Of a stretch of 64,000 nucleotides of DNA, positions 1 to 10,234 are shown piece after piece. Origin of the DNA: Pseudo-nitzschia pungens. Taxonomy: Eukaryota; Bacillariophyta; Bacillariophyceae; Bacillariales; Bacillariaceae. A program made the translations under genes and the position numbers. Every line of letters begins with the position of its first letter. Position 1 is the stretch's first letter. The stretch covers positions 5,076,501 to 5,140,500 of the forward strand of contig CM074760.1 in the NCBI GenBank assembly GCA_037355855.1, read 5' to 3'. The notes beneath the pieces were generated by a model. The model made no database searches, was not told where the DNA came from, and worked only from the letters and a program-made list of their open reading frames with translations.

Positions 1-694
1 TCACAAAAATAGACAAATTTGGTCATCAAGAATGCTGTCACTCTAATTTATCAATTTGTATAGAATTTATATCGGACCTGCATAACTTGGGGAGATGAAC
101 AATATTTTGGGAATTCCACCCCTGGGAGGCTAACTAAGGAGGTCCGTAGCTTAGTCACCAAGTCATCAATGGCAACACCCCTTGTTACTACCATTCAAAA
201 TATTTGTACTCTGGCAGTAGACTGTAACTTCTTTAAAATAGAGACTTCTTGTTACAAAGGTGAGTTATCAGTTATCACATCCCTTCTGAAGGGGAAATCT
301 GTCACAAAATACTAGTAATTATTTTCAACTTCAGATTTTTTACTCGGAACCATTCCTATTTTTTGTATGTACTATCGGTATTGTCGTGGATACCAGTCAC
401 GAATTGTCCATTCCCTAATTCAGATCATCCAATGACTCAAAGACGTGTGTTCAAAAGTTCCTGTTCCGGTCGCATACCAGACCACGTACGGTGATTTTTC
501 CCTTCATGATCTCTACCGAAAAACACCTTTAAAGTTGAAGTATCTTCCGAAGTTTTCTGTGGTAATTGATACGATAATCTTACGCATGCGAAATACTGTA
601 ATGGAGGTTTTCTTCACGAAGGGTGAATAATGCTAGATTGATTATCTACGTTTTCAATAGATCACATAAATCGATAAAATACACAATCATCAAA
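1..694. other. Upstream region of FCP gene 1; no other gene seen
   Basis: No reading frame here resembles a known family. A short open frame at 445-630 shows no recognisable composition or motif and is treated as chance. The last 100-200 bases must hold the promoter and 5' leader of the FCP gene, but no core element can be named with confidence. Confidence 0.5.
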
Positions 695-1183
695 ATGAAG
701 TCTGCCATCTTTGCCTCCCTCATCGCCACCGCGGCCGCCTTTGCCCCTGCCCAACAGGCGAAGACCTCCTCTGCCCTTCAGGTTAGCGAGCTCGAGCTTG
801 GTGTTACCGAGCCTCTTGGAGTCTTCGATCCTCTCGGATGGTTGGACACCGAGCCTGAGGCCTTCGAGCGTCGTCGTGCTGTCGAGCGCAAGCACGGACG
901 TATTGCCATGGCTGCCGTTGTCGGAACCATCGTCCACAACAACCACATTGTCTTCGACGGATACCTTTCCCCATCGAACGACCTTAAGTTCTCCGATGTC
1001 CCCACCGGTATGGCCGGAATTGCCACCGTTCCTTCCGCCGGACTTGCCCAAATCTTCCTCTTCATTGCTCTTATCGAACTCGCATGGATGCCTGCTTCCC
1101 AATACGACGGAGACTACGGAGTTGGATGGTTCGGACGTGATATCGAAGATCCTGAAGAGAAGGCCCGCAAGCTGAACGTTGAA

Positions 1184-1216
<33 letters not shown>

Positions 1217-1318
1217 TTCGGAAACATGGTTGCTGAACAACTCACCGGACAAACCATGTTCGAACAATACTCTGCTGGACACATCTCTCCTTTCGGAGAC
1301 GGCCAAGGTGTCTTCTAA
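695..1318 (+). CDS. Fucoxanthin chlorophyll a/c-binding protein (copy 1, intronless)
   Basis: A 207-residue light-harvesting antenna protein of the FCP family, which binds chlorophyll a, chlorophyll c and fucoxanthin in the thylakoid membrane. The start at 695 is preferred to an in-frame ATG 72 bases upstream because it gives a typical bipartite plastid leader: a hydrophobic signal peptide (MKSAIFASLIATAAAFAP) with Phe just after the cleavage region, the diatom 'AFAP' import signature. Helix 1 carries ERRRAVERKHGRIAMAA, with the Glu/Arg and His ligand pattern of LHC helices. Helix 3 carries ELNNGRAAMMGI. The C-terminus GHISPFGDGQGVF is FCP-like. Length is normal for Lhcf proteins. Unlike the paralogue at 35153-35896 it has no intron at codon 34. 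Confidence 0.95.
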
Positions 1319-1645
1319 GTTTGTTGAATGAATGATCGTGTATTTTCATTTGATTTACGAAATATTCTCTCCAGGCATATTGCTGTGGGTATTGAGGTAT
1401 CGTGTAATACTTCCTCAAGTAATGTAGCTACTAATATACTAGAATAATTTTTCAACAAAATTCGGGACTTTCTGTGGTTATGTCAGTCACGAAGGGACAA
1501 CGAGAGGAAGGGAATTAGAACATGTCTCCTCTCGTGAAAAGAAGGGTTCTGACTGACATCCAGTTTAGTTTGAATGACGAAGGTTATTCAATTCATACTA
1601 GTTAACTTCTTTTCCATGAGCAACCTTCAGGGCCCGTCTGTGTAG
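1319..1645. other. 3' flank of FCP gene 1
   Basis: AT-rich 3' untranslated and intergenic sequence. No gene is seen. It contains the nested inverted repeat listed at 1481-1558. Confidence 0.5.
1481..1558. repeat. Nested inverted repeat
   Basis: Two nested pairs of arms: TGTCAGTC (1481-1488) with GACTGACA (1551-1558), and ACGAGAGGA (1500-1508) with TCCTCTCGT (1527-1535). The loop side also contains GAAGGG twice in direct orientation. Function unknown. It could be a hairpin in the FCP 3' transcript or the remains of a small foldback element. Confidence 0.5.
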
Positions 1646-2242
1646 TCATAAGACGGTGGCTTGGTGTCGACGGTTTGGAGGGATCGATTGGACTGCTCGC
1701 AATTTTTTTTTACGAAGATCGTAGAGCTGTTGTCGTTGTTCCTTGGAGAAGATCCTACATACGGATCTGGGGTAGGTCTTGGCTTCAATCGTCCCGGTGT
1801 AGGTTCCTTCAACCGACTTGCCTTTCTTGCCTTTTTTTTGGCGACAGAGGTGGAGACGAAACGGACTCGTTTTGCTACCCGCTAGACGTTTACAAATCAA
1901 AGCCTGGTTGAACAGCGTGACGCTCTCACGAAAATTAGTCATGTACATCGCTTTGTCTCTGAGTGCGATTGAGTTCGCGTCGTAGAGGTGCTCGTGGGTA
2001 ATCGAGCAGAAGAAATCCAATATGAAGAATCACCTCTCATCATGTTTGTTGTGGCGTTGGTGAGTTACCAATATGTTGCGGTAATTCAACCAATTGCAAC
2101 TGTGCTGATCAAAATTCAGGGGGCGGGAGTCACTGGAATATTTGGAGTTGCGCATAGTCCTGTAGTTCTTCTCCGGGATCGCATACTAAGGTTAGCTATG
2201 CAGGGCCTGGGAAAGATTACCATTGTCACTCATTGGTGTTGA
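1646..2242 (-). pseudogene. Ty1/copia gag fragment, decayed
   Basis: The minus-strand frame from about 2020 to 1646 resembles the C-terminal part of the gag-like product of the copia relic at 10235-14720. Shared blocks include LRDK..YM.NFRE, SVxGTYTGTI and FSxEQRxQL. The part upstream of 2020 keeps only a trace of similarity (F-I-x-D-F-F), with a stop and other damage. No LTR or pol part lies next to it. It is read as a small isolated piece of the same element family. Confidence 0.65.
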
Positions 2243-2919
2243 GAGGAGAATACGGTACGTGTAGTACCGGTATCCAACTTGGCGACAATTGAGTTGGCAA
2301 AAAGGCCAGAACAGCGTTCACAACAACAACAAATTGTAGTATTCAACTAGCAAGCCAGCCAAAAGCACTTGCAGGCATAGAAGCTATCAATCAATGTATT
2401 TTTTTATCGTGTTGTGGTGGTATTCACCTTTTCAACACTATTACATGCTGGGCTTGTTTCAAGCTTGGCATTGCCTGTGTTGATATGTTTAAGTGCAGTA
2501 CAGTTCTCCTTACAAGCTTTACGCATGCAGAATGATGGGACACATCAGCTCCAGTAACATCATCATATTGAAAGGTTGAATTATCTTCTAACTTTTTGCA
2601 TGTCGAATATATGGAGTGATCAGCACAGTACAGATGCATGATCCCCTTCTGCTCTATGAAGATATCCAAGATGCTATGGACTGTACTAAGGCTCCTTTGT
2701 AGGGAAGTGTACTGAGGCTACATGCAGTAGCATCTGGTAGCTATCTACCAGGTGCTAAGCTGAGAGCTAGAGCTGAGTGCTAAACGCTTAGCAACAGGCT
2801 TAGCAACAGGCTTATTACAAGGTGCTATGGGTGCTAACTCCAAGATACCATGGTCCTCGCATACGATTTGTACCAGTTGTATGGGCCCCGGGTATAGCAC
2901 CAGCACTAGATAACTGACT
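2243..2919. other. Intergenic, low-complexity GCTA-rich sequence
   Basis: No gene is recognised. From about 2700 the sequence is rich in short repeats built on GCTA/CTAG-type words and grades into the dispersed repeat that begins near 2920. A minus-strand open frame at 2424-2669 has no family resemblance. Confidence 0.4.
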
Positions 2920-3081
2920 GTAGCTGAGAGCTACAAGGTAAAGGTTGGTAATGCTACAAGATACTTGAATTTGGTATGCTAACATACCATGCTACCATCG
3001 GGGTGTGGTTATTGGTGTACGATTGGTACTATAACCGGATACCTGACCCAGACAGTTCAAGTTAGCAAGCGCTGGCAAGGA
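2920..3081 (-). repeat. Dispersed repeat family R1, copy A, distal part
   Basis: On the minus strand this matches the end of the repeats at 21699-22199 and 47789-48505. Shared blocks are the TATC(C/T)GGTTATAGTA segment and the CCCCGATGGTAGCAT segment. The other half lies at 8922-9292. A gypsy element inserted between them, with the target bases AAGGA (3077-3081) duplicated. Confidence 0.7.
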
Positions 3082-3269
3082 TGCCGTGCACCAAAATACA
3101 GTCACGAGTCCACTCGGGACTGGATTAAGGATAAGGATAAAAGAATCAGCGAGCCACCAGAATCGCTGATTCGGAGGGCTCTTAGAACTGTAGCAAAGAG
3201 ACTAACCAATAGGGCTCACAATTTGCATATCACTACTATTCTAATCACTAGTAGACCCGGGGTATGGCA
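3082..3269 (+). repeat. 5' LTR of gypsy lineage I element
   Basis: 188 bp, matching 8734-8921 base for base by eye. Ends are TGCC...GGCA. A third LTR of this family is at 51840-52035 and is clearly diverged. Confidence 0.93.
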
Positions 3270-4005
3270 TGATTTTAAAATCAAGCTGAGCGCTGACGAC
3301 CATGAGCAGAAAGGAACCGATCGGCCTAGGGACCGACGAGACCGAAAGACTGCCGGAAAATGGAGGCGCAGAGAAGCAAAAACAGGGAGAAGGACATCCA
3401 GTGTCTGCAGCACAAGGAAGACCGACCCCAGCAACTGTTGGCGCCCAAAGAAGGGAGCAACAGCAGCAACAGAGACACCTAAGGACCTAAACAGGACCAT
3501 GGTCGACAATAAAGAAATAATCGAAAATAATGAGTGTCGAAAAAGTGACACATAATCCAGTGAGTGGACTAATTGGACCAACACTGAGTGGATGGACAGA
3601 CCGAATAGGGGATGCCAACCAAAACCGAAGTATACGGATATCCGGAAAGGTATATAATGAATACCTAAACACCACTAAATCCCACGGGAGACAGGAAGTG
3701 GGACCGGCCCGGTGACTGCTTAATAGGGAAGCAACGCCGGAGAACCACGGGAATCGAATCCCACGAAATAAAAACAGAAACAACTCCGGAGAACCACAGG
3801 ATTCCCGGGAGCTAAAGAGAGAAACAACTCCCACCACCAAGATGGATGAGAGCAAATCTTAGCAAAATCAGCTACTACACGAGTTATCGCGTGGAAACCA
3901 AATTTAGAAGCAAAAACTGGAACAACCACTCCTGCTCATTTCCACAATAAAATTAACGGATAACAAACCAAAGTAACTAATTTAACTAAATAAAACTGAT
4001 TAACC
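3270..4005 (+). other. Gypsy lineage I leader between LTR and gag
   Basis: Untranslated leader. It begins with a T and then a perfect 12-bp palindrome GATTTTAAAATC (3271-3282) where a tRNA primer-binding site is normally found. The same arrangement is kept at 52036-52048. Short open frames in the leader differ in frame between the two copies, so they are not treated as genes. Confidence 0.7.
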
Positions 4006-5445
4006 ATGGCGACCAAAGGAACCAAACTGAAACCTTTCAACGTCACACGGGAGGACTGGCCGGAAGACGCCACCACCGTAAAGATGAATGTAGACAGCGA
4101 ACAAGGTGGAATCGCATTCAGCGACTACCTGAAGGTTCTCAATGGTACTGAAAGACCAGAACTCTTCCTTATCTGGAAGAGAGACTTTGACCAGAAAATT
4201 GCTGGCAATGACAAACTCAACGGAGACCAGAAATTGGAAGTTCTACAGAGAATCCTCTCTATTGAGGCACTCGGACTTGTCCAGCGAACGCTCGCTCGGA
4301 CCTACTTGGCCGAACCAACCCACAAGGTCCATCACACCAGACACGTACAGAACAAGATCCAAGAGATCGCGCAAAGGGACCAAGCAAACATCCTGCTATC
4401 AATGGGGCAAGACGCCACCGAAACTCCCACGGGAGCCTCCAAGGAGACGGCAAAGGAGAAATCTCCAAACGCCGACAAAACCGACACAGCCACGGCGAGA
4501 TCGGACAAAGAATCGGAGACCGACAACCTCGAGTCTCCAATCCCAAAGAAAAAGGTCGCAAGCGCCCTCACCCTGTACTACCAATCCCAGGAGTACAGAA
4601 AGGATGTCATCGAGGAATGCATGCATGCCCTCAAGCTCAAAATCTTTGGCAATGACCAACACGGCAAGCGCTCGTATATCGTCCTCCGCCGATTCATGCG
4701 AGGCATGCGCGTGGACCTCAAACATGGCATTAGAGCCTGGGCCAATCGAATGGCCGAACTCCAAAGCTACCTCCCAGATTGCCTCTGGGAATGTGGCAGT
4801 GACCAAATGGAAACACCAAGAAGTTTCACCCAAGGAGAACTGAAGGAAATCTTGGATTCCAACATGACCCACTCCCAACGCGAGAAACTGGAGCACATTA
4901 GTTGGGACCTCTATACCCACTCCTTTAACACCACTATCGACAAGCTCGAAAACCTGGAAATCACCATCCGGAAGGAAGCAGTAATGCAACAACGCATCAC
5001 CGACCTCGAAAAGCAGACCGGTGTCACCAAGAAGACCCCCAAGGCCGCATCTGGGGGAGGAACCCACCACGGGAAATCCCCTGGCAAAAAGAAGCGCCCT
5101 GTGGACAACAGCAACAAACAGCTATGCAAGACCTGTGGCAAGGTCCATGCCGGCAAATGCTGGAAACTAACCGGTGGTCCCCACAAGAAGGGGAAGTTCG
5201 ACCGGGAAACCATCAACCTGCTCAAGGAGCACTTTGTGGCAAAAGAACAAGACTCAGACGCTGAGCAACACTCCAAACCCCACTGGGGAAGGAACCTATC
5301 GAACCACGAGTACTCTTATGTACTGGCCACGGCCCAAGCTGACCACGAAGTCTCCGATGACAAGATTGACATCTCCGAACGGGAACTCAAAGAGTACAGA
5401 AGAAAGTACAGAAAGACCTTTAAGAAGAAAGGATCCCACAACTGA
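4006..5445 (+). CDS. gag: Gag-like protein of gypsy lineage I
   Basis: 479 residues, the structural (capsid/nucleocapsid) protein of the retrotransposon. The middle (about residues 190-330) is a helical region of the kind seen in retrotransposon gag proteins. Near residue 370 there is a compact zinc-knuckle-like motif, CKTCGKVHAGKC, spaced CX2CX3HX3C, shorter than the usual CX2CX4HX4C, with basic flanks (GKKKRP) suited to RNA binding. The frame ends in TGA, and pol starts with ATG in the very next codon and in the same frame. The second copy keeps this junction. Confidence 0.9.
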   Translation: MATKGTKLKPFNVTREDWPEDATTVKMNVDSEQGGIAFSDYLKVLNGTERPELFLIWKRDFDQKIAGNDKLNGDQKLEVLQRILSIEALGLVQRTLARTYLAEPTHKVHHTRHVQNKIQEIAQRDQANILLSMGQDATETPTGASKETAKEKSPNADKTDTATARSDKESETDNLESPIPKKKVASALTLYYQSQEYRKDVIEECMHALKLKIFGNDQHGKRSYIVLRRFMRGMRVDLKHGIRAWANRMAELQSYLPDCLWECGSDQMETPRSFTQGELKEILDSNMTHSQREKLEHISWDLYTHSFNTTIDKLENLEITIRKEAVMQQRITDLEKQTGVTKKTPKAASGGGTHHGKSPGKKKRPVDNSNKQLCKTCGKVHAGKCWKLTGGPHKKGKFDRETINLLKEHFVAKEQDSDAEQHSKPHWGRNLSNHEYSYVLATAQADHEVSDDKIDISERELKEYRRKYRKTFKKKGSHN

Positions 5446-8400
5446 ATGGCTTCTGATACCATCCACACCGGACCGCGCGTAATCAACCGATTCGCAGACG
5501 TCTGTGTGGAGGTATTGGACCACAAGGGAAGGGGGAGGATGCTCCGGGGCCTACTCGACTCCGGGTGCTCCAAATCCATCATACTAAGGCACTTTGTCGA
5601 CCGAAGTCAACTAACGAACCGAGACCGAAGATCTGTCACCTACAACACATATGGAGTCAAGTTCAGAACCAAGTCTGCGGCTTCAGTGGGACTAAGGCTG
5701 ATAGAATTTTCAAACTCCAAGACCATCAAATGGACCTTCCAAGTGGATGAATATCACCACCATGAGGAAGTGCCCTATGACATGATCATAGGATCCGATC
5801 TAATGGCACAACTCGGACTGGATATAAAATACAGCTCCCGAACAATTGAATGGCAGGGCGACTCCATCCCCATGAAGGGAATGGGGGAGCTTACTGACCC
5901 GGACAAATGTGAGGCAGTATTCTTTGCCAACACACAGAGTCCAATCCTCCAACAGGAGGAAGAAAGGCAAGCCAAAATTCTGGATGCCGACTACTCCAAA
6001 GTCGATATAGACGCTATGGTCAATGACCTGGAGATTACAAACGCGTCCAAGGAAGCCTTGAAGAAAACATTGAAGAAGTTCCCCACACTCTTTGGCGGAG
6101 GTCTGGGACTGCTCAAGAATATTGAACCAGTATCTATTGAACTCCAACCAGGGGTTAAACCGGTCCGGCAGCGGTACTATTCTGTACCCCATGCCTTTGA
6201 ACAAGCCTTACGAAAGGAGATCACCAGGCTCTGTGACATCGGGGTGCTGGAAAAACTCCCCCATGATGATGATTCACCATGGGCATCTCCCACGTTTTGC
6301 CAACCGAAGAAGACAGGGGACATTCGCGTCCTAACTGACTTTCGGAAGATGAACGCAGCCATCCAACGAAAACCATTCCCACTACCTCGAATAGGGGAAA
6401 CAATCCAGAGACTACAAAAGTTCAAATCAGCTACGGCACTGGACTTGTCCCAAGGATACTATACCATCCCCATTTGCAAGGAGAGCCAAAAGATTTGCTC
6501 TACCATTTTACCATGGGGAAAGTATGCCTACAAGAGACTGGCAATGGGAATCGCATGCGCACCGGATATCTTCCAATCCGTTATGATGAACCTACTCGGT
6601 GACCTGGACTATGTGCTGGTCTATATTGATGATATTCTCATCATCCAGCGAGAAGGGGAATCCGAACAGGATCACCTCAGCAAGATAGATACAGTCCTAC
6701 AGAGACTGGACGATGCTGGCTTCCGAGCCAACCTCAGAAAATCCTTTTTCATGCAAAAAGAAGTGGAATATCTGGGATTTCTGCTAACAACAGAAGGCAT
6801 TCAGCCCCAGCCGAAGAAGCTGGAGGCGATGAAGCGCCTGGAAGCCCCCAAGAACACCAAGCAACTCAAGATGTTTCTTGGAATGGTAAACTTTTACAGG
6901 GACATGTGGAAGCGCCGCTCCCACATCCTCGCCCCTCTGAACAAACTCGCAGGGAAAAAGGGCAAAATGAACTGGTATTGGGGTCCAGCAGAGCAGAAAG
7001 CTTTCATGGAGGCGAAGAGGATGCTCGCAGATGAAGCTAAGCTTGCATTCCCGGACTTTACGAAACCATTTCATCTCTACTCAGACGCCAGCGATAGGCA
7101 ACTGGGAGCAACTGTATGCCAAGATGGCAAGCCCCTTGGTTTCTACACCCGGAAGCTGAACTCGGCGCAGCTCAACTACACTGTTGGAGAAAAAGAACTC
7201 CTGGGCATAGTAGAAGGCCTGAAGGCATTCGAAGGAATCCTACGAGGACAAGATGTGATCATTCACACAGACCACCTTAACCTGCTCTATCAGCAGATGC
7301 CCACCCAAAGGATGGTCCGGTGGAGACTCCTCATGGAGGAGTTCCACCCGGTAGTCAAGCATGTGGCTGGCAAAGACAACGATGCAGCAGACGCACTATC
7401 ACGACTGGATATTACGGATGACCCAGCCGATACGGTGGAATGGCTACCGCCAAATAAGCCCCTCACCTACGCGGATGAGGAAGAGCACCTCCGGCAACTC
7501 CTATTCCCACTTGGAGAAGAAGCGCCGGAAGAATTCCAGGGCAATAGTGCATTCCCACTTGCCCCGGACATGATTCAGTTCTACCAGCAAAAGGACACAG
7601 GAATCATGAGTGCTCTGGAAAAAGACAATCGACTAACCACCAAAATGGTGGAAGGTTACAACCTAATCCACAAAGAAGGAAAGATTCTGATTCCCGACAA
7701 ACTCAAGGACAGAGTCATGGAATGGTACCACAGCATGTTGGTCCATCCCGGAGAAAAGAGAATGGAACAGAGCATACGCTCGGTGTTCACCTGGAAAGGC
7801 CTACGAAAGGACGTTCAGGATCTCTGTAAACACTGTCACACGTGCCAGATGTTCAAAAAGAGTGGCCGGAAGAAGTATGGACTACTACCGGAGAAAGCAG
7901 TGGAAGTCACCAAATGGCAGAGGGTCAATGTGGACCTCTGGGGACCTGCAACTGTCCACAACAAAAATGGTAAAGACTACCACATCCATGTCCTCACCAT
8001 GGTGGACCCAGTGACCGGATGGTTTGAACTGGCTCACCTGAAGGACTCCCCAAATGCAGCAGAAACTCAACGATTGTTGGATAGTACCTGGCTAGCAAGA
8101 TATCCTCGACCAAAAGAAATCGGATTCGATGGTGGAAGTGAGTTCAAAGCAGAGTTCCAAGAGCTCTGTGACAACATGGGGATGAAAAGAAAACCCAGTG
8201 GCGCCTGGAACCCACAATCCAACTCAGTGCTGGAGAGAATCCACCAGGTCCTGAAGGACTGCCTATTGTCCTTTAACCTGGAACAAAGAGACCTCCACGA
8301 GAAGGACCCCTTTGAGGAGTTCACCACCAAGGCGGCCTATGCTATTAGAAGCGCCATCCATACAACTCTGGGGTATTCCCCAGCACAACTGGTGTTCGGA

Positions 8401-8715
8401 CGGGATATGTTCATGCCTGTGAACTTTCCAGTGGATTGGGAAGCAATCCAAGCAAGGAAACAAAAGAGTATCCACAAGAGTAATATCCGGGAGAATCAGA
8501 AGAGGATTCCCCATGTCTATAAGGAAGGAGACTATGTCACCCTGGAAAGGAAGGGCATTGTTCCGAAACTATCCTTCCCACGACAAGGACCTTACAAGGT
8601 GATCAAGGCCCATAACAATGGAACTGTAACTATTGAAACTGCTCCCTTTGTAACCGATCGGGTTAACATTAGGAGAGTGCACCCCTATTATTGCAGGGAT
8701 CCCATTGAATCGTAA
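5446..8715 (+). CDS. pol: Pol polyprotein of gypsy lineage I
   Basis: 1089 residues in one frame. Order of domains: aspartic protease (LLDSGCSKS, D about 38), reverse transcriptase (YIDDILI, catalytic Asp pair about 395-396), RNase H (DASDRQLG, about 547), integrase zinc domain (H about 767, then CKHCHTC), integrase core (VDLWGP about 830, FDGGSEF about 895, later LERIHQ for the Glu), and a C-terminal GPYKV module near residue 1050. This order is diagnostic of Ty3/gypsy. No chromodomain is visible. The ATG at 5446 directly follows the gag stop TGA in frame, so Pol is made by re-initiation or by stop readthrough. No inactivating change was seen. Confidence 0.95.
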   Translation: MASDTIHTGPRVINRFADVCVEVLDHKGRGRMLRGLLDSGCSKSIILRHFVDRSQLTNRDRRSVTYNTYGVKFRTKSAASVGLRLIEFSNSKTIKWTFQVDEYHHHEEVPYDMIIGSDLMAQLGLDIKYSSRTIEWQGDSIPMKGMGELTDPDKCEAVFFANTQSPILQQEEERQAKILDADYSKVDIDAMVNDLEITNASKEALKKTLKKFPTLFGGGLGLLKNIEPVSIELQPGVKPVRQRYYSVPHAFEQALRKEITRLCDIGVLEKLPHDDDSPWASPTFCQPKKTGDIRVLTDFRKMNAAIQRKPFPLPRIGETIQRLQKFKSATALDLSQGYYTIPICKESQKICSTILPWGKYAYKRLAMGIACAPDIFQSVMMNLLGDLDYVLVYIDDILIIQREGESEQDHLSKIDTVLQRLDDAGFRANLRKSFFMQKEVEYLGFLLTTEGIQPQPKKLEAMKRLEAPKNTKQLKMFLGMVNFYRDMWKRRSHILAPLNKLAGKKGKMNWYWGPAEQKAFMEAKRMLADEAKLAFPDFTKPFHLYSDASDRQLGATVCQDGKPLGFYTRKLNSAQLNYTVGEKELLGIVEGLKAFEGILRGQDVIIHTDHLNLLYQQMPTQRMVRWRLLMEEFHPVVKHVAGKDNDAADALSRLDITDDPADTVEWLPPNKPLTYADEEEHLRQLLFPLGEEAPEEFQGNSAFPLAPDMIQFYQQKDTGIMSALEKDNRLTTKMVEGYNLIHKEGKILIPDKLKDRVMEWYHSMLVHPGEKRMEQSIRSVFTWKGLRKDVQDLCKHCHTCQMFKKSGRKKYGLLPEKAVEVTKWQRVNVDLWGPATVHNKNGKDYHIHVLTMVDPVTGWFELAHLKDSPNAAETQRLLDSTWLARYPRPKEIGFDGGSEFKAEFQELCDNMGMKRKPSGAWNPQSNSVLERIHQVLKDCLLSFNLEQRDLHEKDPFEEFTTKAAYAIRSAIHTTLGYSPAQLVFGRDMFMPVNFPVDWEAIQARKQKSIHKSNIRENQKRIPHVYKEGDYVTLERKGIVPKLSFPRQGPYKVIKAHNNGTVTIETAPFVTDRVNIRRVHPYYCRDPIES

Positions 8716-8733
8716 CAGTACCATGGAGGAGTA

Positions 8734-8921
8734 TGCCGTGCACCAAAATACAGTCACGAGTCCACTCGGGACTGGATTAAGGATAAGGATAAAAGAATCA
8801 GCGAGCCACCAGAATCGCTGATTCGGAGGGCTCTTAGAACTGTAGCAAAGAGACTAACCAATAGGGCTCACAATTTGCATATCACTACTATTCTAATCAC
8901 TAGTAGACCCGGGGTATGGCA
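8734..8921 (+). repeat. 3' LTR of gypsy lineage I element
   Basis: 188 bp, same as the 5' LTR. It is preceded by a short purine-rich stretch (ATGGAGGAGTA) that may act as the polypurine tract. It is followed by the duplicated target AAGGA at 8922-8926. Confidence 0.93.
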
Positions 8922-9292
8922 AAGGATGCTAGCAAGCGAGCTAGTGAGCTAGCGCTAGCATACGATTGGATATAATCAAGCGTACGCTACTCCGTAGAAT
9001 ACAGTACTGGAGCTACAGAGCTCTGTTATTATACGAGATAGCAAAGCGCTGTCACACTACAGAGCTGAGCGCTTGGCTCAGCTCCCTCCACTATTCACTC
9101 TTTTCTTTTCACCCTAAAATAAACAACCTATCATACCCTCCCCCTCCGATTGATTCCTTTGCACCTCGAGGGGAGTATCATGCAGTAACTAAGTGTATGC
9201 AATAGCGTTCGAACAGTATCCTCTGTAGTCTCACTATTTGCCAGCACTCCGTGCTGTACTGTTGTTAATGCTATCCTATTTGCTGACGAGCA
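8922..9292 (-). repeat. Dispersed repeat family R1, copy A, proximal part
   Basis: Read on the minus strand it starts TGCTCGTCAGCA (9292 down) and follows the same block order as copy C at 47789-48505: CGGAGTGCTGG, GGATACTGTT, GTTTATTTTA, then the CTCTGTAGTGTGACAGC block, then the CTAGCTCGCTTGCTAGCA block. It continues at 3081 downwards on the other side of the gypsy insertion. Confidence 0.75.
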
Positions 9293-10234
9293 ATATCTTT
9301 ACAGTTTATCAGACCCACTGCTTGAACCACAACTACGAGCCGGGACGCTGGCTAGAGCGCGTGACGAAAACAAGCAACTGATCCCTGCTGGCATCCATGC
9401 CTACACTTGGATGTAAAAGAACCATCTGCTGGATGTAAAACTCAGCTCCAGGCCTACAATATACGAGGAACTGACATTGCCGTGCCCCCAGTGGATCCTT
9501 TCAGACATCGGACGCAGATACGGATGGCAAGTCTGATACGAACGGCAAGTTCAAAGCGGAGAGAAGAAGAGATCTACAGTGATGTAAATGGGGCTCCCTT
9601 TTGCTAGATACTGGGGCCTAGGGATCCTGAGTGGACCGGCTCATACTAGGTCTATGAAACAGAGCAGGGTGGTGGTTCCACCAAGTCTCAGCCCAGATGC
9701 AAAAGGGAATGGATGGGCAAGAAAAAGGATGTAACAAAAAAATCCAGGGAATCAAAACCTTCAATCCAAACCTTCAATTTGGAATCTTCAGTACGTTACA
9801 AGAATCCAGGATGTAACACGTACCATCAGTACGTTACAAGAATCCAGGATGTAACACGTACCATATGTTACAAGTATCCAGATGCTGGTAGTGGATTGAA
9901 GCCAAATGACTAATCCATGGATTGAACATCCGATTGAAGATTGGGTTGAAGATCCAGGGAAAGGATTGAAGCTTAAAAACAAGGAAGTCAACCGGACAGC
10001 CAATCACCGACTGATTGGTTTAGTTTCTAAGCAAAATGTCATCGAGGGGTATCCTCGCAACCGTCAACATTATGTTACAGCACACCCACTGCCAGCGGAT
10101 CAGAGAGATCATTCCAACCAGCTAAGATTGTTCCAAACAAGGGAACAAATTTGCCATTCTTTGAAAAAAGGAACGATTTGCAAAAGCAAAACAACCAGAA
10201 GTCATCCAAAAAAGTCATCCAAAGCCTAATCAAA
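9293..10234. other. Leader or flank of the copia relic; 38-bp tandem duplication
   Basis: No gene is recognised. Two identical 38-bp units lie at 9789-9826 and 9827-9864, containing GTTACAAGAATCCAGGATG, followed by a partial third copy (ATGTTACAAGTATCCAGATG). This may be the remains of the LTR and leader of the copia-type element that starts at 10235, but no matching 3' LTR is present to prove it. Confidence 0.45.

Larger units (their letters stand above)
3082..8921 (+). mobile_element. Ty3/gypsy LTR retrotransposon, lineage I, apparently intact
   Basis: A complete element: two 188-bp LTRs that are identical by eye (3082-3269 and 8734-8921), starting TGCC and ending GGCA, and a 5-bp target duplication AAGGA (3077-3081 and 8922-8926). 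It has an uninterrupted gag (4006-5445) and pol (5446-8715). The pol order protease, RT, RNase H, integrase defines Ty3/gypsy. Identical LTRs and open frames point to a recent insertion. It sits inside dispersed repeat copy A. A second, broken copy lies at 51840-54249. Confidence 0.95.

Noticed and set aside
662..1306. Minus-strand open frame opposite FCP gene 1 (and a similar one at 35369-35860)
   Set aside because: Both arise from the codon bias of the FCP genes; the plus-strand proteins are clearly real and the antisense products look like no family.
2424..2669. Minus-strand frame as a copia RNase H fragment
   Set aside because: A short HLYCADHSIYST stretch looked promising but none of the usual RNase H residues follow in order.
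3302..3490. Small gene in the leader of the lineage I gypsy
   Set aside because: The frame is not kept in the second copy (52056-52316 shifts frame part-way), so it is not under coding constraint.
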